A DNA stretch of 35,854 bases from Lysobacterales bacterium (GTDB lineage: Bacteria; Pseudomonadota; Gammaproteobacteria; Xanthomonadales; SZUA-36), in NCBI GenBank assembly GCA_011524975.1, contig WTJD01000180.1, positions 1-35,854 of the forward strand. Reading direction: 5' to 3'. The position numbers and the translations under genes are program-made. This document shows, in pieces, positions 32,222 to 35,854 of this stretch. Under the pieces are notes generated by a model, which saw nothing but the letters and a program-made list of their open reading frames with translations, did not search any database and was not told the origin of the DNA. How positions within the stretch are numbered: position 1 is the stretch's first letter; every line of letters begins with the position of its first letter.

Positions 32222-33019
32222 GTGGATAAACGCTATATCGATCTCGGGGACGGGCAGGTCCACTGTCGAATCTGGGCGGCTGAAAAGCGCCCGCAGCAAC
32301 CGGACCTGGTTTGCCTGCACGCCATCCCTTACAGCGGCCTGCATTTTGCCACCATCGCGCCTCTTCTGGCCGTCGGCAGGCGCGTCATTTGCCCCGACTA
32401 TCCCGGCTATGGCGGTTCGGATCCGCCGGCACGGGGGCATTCGGTTGAAGCCTATGCCTCCACCATGCTGCAATGCCTGGACCGCCTGCCGGCCTCGGCC
32501 ACGGTAGACCTGTTGGGATTCCACACGGGTTGCCTGGTTGGTCCTGAAATGGCTTTACAGGCTGAAGGAAGAGTCCGGCGGCTGGTGCTGATCGACGTGC
32601 CCTGCTTTGACCCGGACCAGCGGCAATCCATGCTCGACAAAACCGCTCAGCCCCCCGCCTACGATGCTGACCCCCAGTCACTGGCAGGCGCCTGGCAGAC
32701 CAATGTCGCCAGCAAGTTGGATGTCATGGACATGAATCGCTGCCTGGAACTGCTCGCCGAGCAACTCCGCCCGGGCACCCGAGCGCACGCCGGCTTCGGC
32801 GCGGCATTTTCTTACGCCAGCGAAGAACGGCTGGCCCGGGTTGGACAGCCCGCGCGGGTTATCGCCACCGCCTCGATGCTGGCGGGACCCAGCCGACGCG
32901 CGGCAGAAATACTGGGCGCAGGCACACTCGAGGAATTACCGGAACTGCTCGCCCCGGCCCTGGACCGCGGCGCCAAGGAACTGGCCAGCGCGGCCAGGGA
33001 ATTCCTCGACGACGCCTGA
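32222..33019 (+). CDS. Alpha/beta-hydrolase-fold protein with His at the nucleophile position
   Basis: A 265-residue alpha/beta-hydrolase-fold protein. The elbow reads G-F-H-T-G at 99-103, so His101 replaces Ser. PDYPGYGGSDPP is a normal fold segment. The C-terminal region, which ends in ELASAAREFLDDA, has no obvious catalytic His. It belongs with the gene at 18871-19710 to a G-x-x-T-G group in which the hydrolase triad is absent; His at this position is common in that group as far as I recall. The start is GTG at 32222 with GGGGA 5 nt before it; the ATG at 32186 lies inside the MFS gene. Last gene of its operon. The reaction, if any, is unknown. Confidence 0.78.
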   Translation: MDKRYIDLGDGQVHCRIWAAEKRPQQPDLVCLHAIPYSGLHFATIAPLLAVGRRVICPDYPGYGGSDPPARGHSVEAYASTMLQCLDRLPASATVDLLGFHTGCLVGPEMALQAEGRVRRLVLIDVPCFDPDQRQSMLDKTAQPPAYDADPQSLAGAWQTNVASKLDVMDMNRCLELLAEQLRPGTRAHAGFGAAFSYASEERLARVGQPARVIATASMLAGPSRRAAEILGAGTLEELPELLAPALDRGAKELASAAREFLDDA

Positions 33020-33079
33020 TGTCGGAATCGCTGACGCAACAGGTCGGCGTGCAGCCACCTGACCCCACCGCGGCTTGAG

Positions 33080-34072
33080 TTACGGAAAAGCGACCACGAC
33101 CTTGCCGAAATTTCCGCCATGCATGAGGCGGCAGAAGGCCTCGGGCGCAGATTCGATGCCGTCGGTCATATCCTCCCGCTGATCCAACTTGCCCTCGCGC
33201 AGCAGGGGGAGGCAGGTATCCACGAATTCCCGGCGTCGCGGCTCGAAGTCGTAGACCACCAGGCCATAGATGGTCGCCCGCGCCCGAATCCAGAAACCCG
33301 GCGGAGGGCCCGGGGCCCGCTCGGCATCGTTGTACTCGGCCATCAGGCCGGCGAGCACGACGCGGGACTGCAAGGCCAGGCGCTCTGAGGCCAGGTGCAG
33401 CAGCTCACCACCCACGAGGTCGAAATAAACGTCGATACCCCCCGGAAAATGCTGATCAAGTTGACCGGCGAGGTCGCCCTCGTGCCGGTTGATACAGGCC
33501 AGCGCACCCAGAGCCTCCACTGCGTAGGCGCACTTTTTCTCTGAGCCGGCTGTCCCAATCACCTCGGCGCCCCGCAGGCGGCAGAATTGCGCGGCGGCCG
33601 ACCCCACGCCCCCGGTCACAGCAGGGATCAGCACGCGGTCCCCGGCTTTGACTTCCGCCTGCCAGATCATGCCCGCCCAGGCTGTCAGGCCGGTCATACC
33701 CAGCAGGGACAGCTCCAGTGAGGGCCGATCCAGGCCGGGATTGACCGGGCTCAGCGCGCTACCGGGCAAGGTGAAATACTCGCACCAGCCGCCGAACCCA
33801 CGGACCAGCTGACCCGGGGTGAATGCTGCGTGGTTGGACTCCACCACCTCGGCCACGGATTCGCCCCGCATGGCGTCACCCGGCGCGATACTGCCGGAGA
33901 TATGACGTCCGGCGATCTGGCTGCGCATGTAGGGGTCGAGCGAAAGATAGCGCGTTCGGCACAGCACTTCCTCCGTTCCGGGCCCGGGCATGTCGATCGA
34001 CACCACTTCGAAATCCTCGGCTCGCGGATGGCCGTCCGGATAGCGACTGAGAATGACCTGCCTGTTTTGCAT
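33080..34072 (-). CDS. MDR NADP-dependent oxidoreductase (CurA/PTGR-like)
   Basis: A 330-residue zinc-free MDR enzyme with YLSLDPYMRSQI near residue 43, the nucleotide motif VTGGVGSAAAQF at 152-163, and GIDVYFDLVGGELL. It is a paralogue of the gene at 29394-30431 and probably reduces an activated double bond with NADPH. The ATG at 34072 begins the domain; the open frame to 34138 would cover the palindrome at 34102-34119, so that longer form is unlikely. The Shine-Dalgarno sequence is weak. It is divergent from the secreted VOC gene and ends facing the alpha/beta-hydrolase gene. Confidence 0.9.
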   Translation of the reverse strand: MQNRQVILSRYPDGHPRAEDFEVVSIDMPGPGTEEVLCRTRYLSLDPYMRSQIAGRHISGSIAPGDAMRGESVAEVVESNHAAFTPGQLVRGFGGWCEYFTLPGSALSPVNPGLDRPSLELSLLGMTGLTAWAGMIWQAEVKAGDRVLIPAVTGGVGSAAAQFCRLRGAEVIGTAGSEKKCAYAVEALGALACINRHEGDLAGQLDQHFPGGIDVYFDLVGGELLHLASERLALQSRVVLAGLMAEYNDAERAPGPPPGFWIRARATIYGLVVYDFEPRRREFVDTCLPLLREGKLDQREDMTDGIESAPEAFCRLMHGGNFGKVVVAFP

Positions 34073-34101
34073 CGTCTTGGTGTCCACGGCGTTAATAAAC
34101 G

Positions 34102-34119
34102 ATAATGATATATCCTTAT
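34102..34119. promoter_or_regulatory. 18-bp A/T palindrome in the MDR/VOC divergent promoter
   Basis: ATAATGATATATCCTTAT is an inverted repeat with a single mismatched base pair. Its left arm is the reverse complement of TATCATTAT, found at 14868-14876 and 28884-28892. It lies 21 bp before the VOC start and 29 bp before the MDR start, so one bound protein could block both genes. This is the most symmetric site of the set and a candidate operator of the second GntR protein. Confidence 0.58.
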
Positions 34120-34140
34120 GCCATTTGACGCAGTGCAACC

Positions 34141-35175
34141 GTGAAAATCAGATTCGCCCGCTTGACCATCCTCCTGCTGTTGGCGCTCTTTCCATTGAAG
34201 CTGGCAGCGGAAGCACCCGCATTCCGTATCGGTGGCTGGTCCGAGGTCGTCATGAGCGTGTCCAGCCTGGAGACGCTGAGTAAAGACTTCATTGAGGTTG
34301 GCGCGTGGAGCGTGCTGGCGGAGGGTCCGGTCGACCCGTCCGCGATACGGGCATGGCGCCTGGCCGAGACGGTGAAAGCCGAACAGGTGCTTCTGGGAAA
34401 TCCCGGCACGGAGACCGGCTTTGTGCGCCTGGTTCGGTTCGACACAGCCGAGCGCGCCTACATGCGACCCAATGCCCGTGCCTGGGAAAGCGGTGGGATT
34501 CTCGACATTAACATTCGCGTCAAGGACATGGACGCCAAGTACCGCGAGCTCATGCGCCGCGGCTGGCAGGCGCATGGCGATCCGCTCCAATTCAGCTTTG
34601 GCCCATTCGTGGTCAGGGAGTGGATCACGCTGGGTCCTGATGGCATGTCGGTGGCCCTGATCGAGCGTATCGAGCCGGAACTCGAAGGCTGGCCCCACTT
34701 TCGACATTTTAGCCGCAGCTTCAATTCCACCCAGGTGGTTCGCGACATGGACACCGCGCTGGGTTTCTATCGCGATGTCCTCGGCTTCCAGCAGTACCTG
34801 TACCACGAAGGCGCCAGCAAGCCGCCGGGCGAGAACGTTCTTGGCCTGCCTTACGAGGCCGCCATGGAGGTCGAGCGAAAAGTGTGGATCGGCCATCCGG
34901 AAGGCGTCAACGAGGGTTCGGTGGAATTGATCGAGTTTGTCGGCGCCAGCGGGCGGGACCTGGCGGAGCTCGCGGTACCGCCCAACCTGGGCCTGCTGAT
35001 GCTCCGTTTCCCGGTGGAAGGCCTTGACGCCCTGGCCGCGCACCTGTCTGCCGCGGGCGTGAAAATCGAACAGGGACCTGGCCTTATTCTGCTACCGCCA
35101 TCAGGAATGGCACGCCAGATATCGGTGCGGGCTCCGGACGGCGCCTGGCTGGACTTCTATGAACTGGAAGACTGA
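34141..35175 (+). CDS. Exported double-domain VOC protein
   Basis: A 344-residue protein with a Sec signal peptide (about 1-22; hydrophobic LTILLLLALFPLKLAA, cleavage near A-E-A). Two VOC halves follow (about 28-180 and 190-344). The second half shows FNSTQVVRDMDTALGFYRDVLGF and ends with APDGAWLDFYELED. The usual metal ligands look absent or changed: Asn stands in the position of the first His and Asp in place of the final Glu. Start is GTG with a weak Shine-Dalgarno sequence. A periplasmic VOC protein is unusual. The next gene overlaps it by 17 bp and is a relative without the signal. Possible role: binding or sequestering a substrate outside the cytoplasm. Confidence 0.8.
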   Translation: MKIRFARLTILLLLALFPLKLAAEAPAFRIGGWSEVVMSVSSLETLSKDFIEVGAWSVLAEGPVDPSAIRAWRLAETVKAEQVLLGNPGTETGFVRLVRFDTAERAYMRPNARAWESGGILDINIRVKDMDAKYRELMRRGWQAHGDPLQFSFGPFVVREWITLGPDGMSVALIERIEPELEGWPHFRHFSRSFNSTQVVRDMDTALGFYRDVLGFQQYLYHEGASKPPGENVLGLPYEAAMEVERKVWIGHPEGVNEGSVELIEFVGASGRDLAELAVPPNLGLLMLRFPVEGLDALAAHLSAAGVKIEQGPGLILLPPSGMARQISVRAPDGAWLDFYELED

Positions 35176-35854
35176 GGGTTTCAGCGAAGCCGGTATCGGC
35201 GTCCGGAACCCGGATGGCTGGATCGATTTCCTGCGCGAAATCGGAGGCTGGCGAGTGATCCACCAGGGAGAGACGGCAGCCGCCAGCGTCGCGGCCTGGC
35301 CAGGAATGGAAGGCGCCGAGGTGCATGAGACCCTGCTGGAGCGACCTGAATTCGGCCGCGGACGCATTCGGCTGTTCCATTTTGATTCACCCCTGCAGGA
35401 ACCCAATCGCAGCGGCGCCCTCCCCTGGGACACGGGCGGCTTTTTTGACCTGGACCTTCGTGTCGACGACATGGCCTCCGTCCACGCGGCCATGACCGCG
35501 GCGGGCTGGGACAGCCTCAGTGGTCCGGTGGAATGGGATTTCGGTGGCCTCCAGGTTATCGAGTGGCTGGCTCGTGGGCCTGAAGACGTGATCCTGGCCC
35601 TGATTCAGCGCCTGGACCCCCCACTGGATACGGGCCTTGAAGGCCCCGGCTTTGGTCATGTTTTCAACGCCAGCCAGACGGTGCGCGACATGGACCGGGC
35701 CCTGACGTTTTACCGCGCCCTGGGATTTGAGCAGATGATGCGCCACCAGGGGCCCCTGGCGGGGCGCGGAGGCGAGGTGCTGTGCCTGGATCCGGAAGAA
35801 GCGCCCAGCACCCATGTGGACCTGGCCATTGTGCACCCTTCCGGGGTCATGGAC
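35159..35854 (+). CDS. VOC family protein, tandem relative of the upstream gene (3' end cut)
   Basis: The frame is open from the ATG at 35159 to the window end, 232 codons, so the C-terminus is missing. The ATG lies 17 nt before the end of the upstream gene. Starting there, the protein (MNWKTEGFSEAGIGV) aligns over its length with the preceding protein: GFFDLDLRVDDMASVHAAMTAAGW matches GGILDINIRVKDMDAKYREL, and FNASQTVRDMDRALTFYRALGF matches FNSTQVVRDMDTALGFYRDVLGF. The two genes are therefore a tandem duplication. No signal peptide is present, so this copy is probably cytoplasmic. As in its neighbour, the first metal-binding His is replaced by Asn (FNASQ). Confidence 0.8.
   Translation, partial: MNWKTEGFSEAGIGVRNPDGWIDFLREIGGWRVIHQGETAAASVAAWPGMEGAEVHETLLERPEFGRGRIRLFHFDSPLQEPNRSGALPWDTGGFFDLDLRVDDMASVHAAMTAAGWDSLSGPVEWDFGGLQVIEWLARGPEDVILALIQRLDPPLDTGLEGPGFGHVFNASQTVRDMDRALTFYRALGFEQMMRHQGPLAGRGGEVLCLDPEEAPSTHVDLAIVHPSGVMD

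Noticed and set aside
1-35854. Mobile element, integrase, tRNA attachment site or CRISPR array
   Set aside because: No transposase, integrase, tRNA-like sequence, terminal inverted repeat or spaced repeat array was found by reading the window.

Overview
This is a gene-dense window of about 62% G+C (estimated by eye). It holds 31 protein genes, two of them cut by the window edges. I see no rRNA, tRNA, CRISPR array, transposase or phage gene. The largest gap between genes is 241 bp. Gene content (GntR/UTRA regulators, PutP-type symporter, Tat-exported flavoenzyme, CoA-ester catabolism), short intergenic gaps and frequent ATGA/GTGA/TGATG start-stop overlaps suggest a free-living proteobacterium, probably a gammaproteobacterium. 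The taxon is inferred, not proven. The whole window reads as one catabolic island for an unidentified carboxylated, probably nitrogen-containing compound.

Left half (1-14.7 kb). A cysteine hydrolase (isochorismatase fold) and a Cys-nucleophile alpha/beta hydrolase run leftward, divergent from a second cysteine hydrolase and a DMT permease. A TfdA/TauD dioxygenase follows. A leftward operon encodes a GntR/UTRA regulator, a CitE/HpcH-type lyase, an MmgE/PrpD protein and an HpaB/AbfD-like flavoprotein. It diverges from a MaoC hydratase and an acyl-CoA dehydrogenase. A second leftward operon (14661 to 10520) encodes a small membrane protein, an unknown protein, a CaiB/BaiF CoA-transferase, an HMG-CoA-lyase-like enzyme and a third cysteine hydrolase. 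Together these suggest amide hydrolysis or oxidation of a substrate, CoA activation, dehydrogenation, hydration and retro-aldol or retro-Claisen cleavage to central metabolites. Near-identical palindromes (core TGTCCGGACA) lie in three promoter regions and probably mark the regulon of the first GntR protein.

Right half (14.9-35.85 kb). A second GntR/UTRA regulator is followed by a nitrilase-like protein and a divergent VOC plus DUF1838 pair. A tightly coupled leftward operon encodes a flavin monooxygenase, an aldehyde dehydrogenase, a VAO/GlcD-type FAD oxidase and an alpha/beta-hydrolase-fold protein; it diverges from a maleate-isomerase-like protein. Another leftward operon encodes a Tat-exported amine oxidase, a lipoprotein cytochrome c, a sodium:solute symporter and an AhpD/CMD protein. 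A rightward operon encodes VOC, MDR reductase, VOC, MFS transporter and alpha/beta-hydrolase-fold proteins. A second MDR reductase diverges from two tandem double-VOC genes. A second A/T-rich motif (TATCATTAT) recurs in three promoter regions here, including that of the second GntR gene.

The most striking feature is how many enzymes keep their fold but have changed catalytic residues. Three alpha/beta-hydrolase-fold proteins have Cys, Ala or His where Ser is expected. The nitrilase has Ser for Cys and Arg for Lys. The HpaB/AbfD protein lacks two of the expected iron-sulfur cysteines. The VOC proteins lack the usual metal-binding His. The island may encode an unfamiliar pathway using repurposed scaffolds; its substrate cannot be named from sequence alone.
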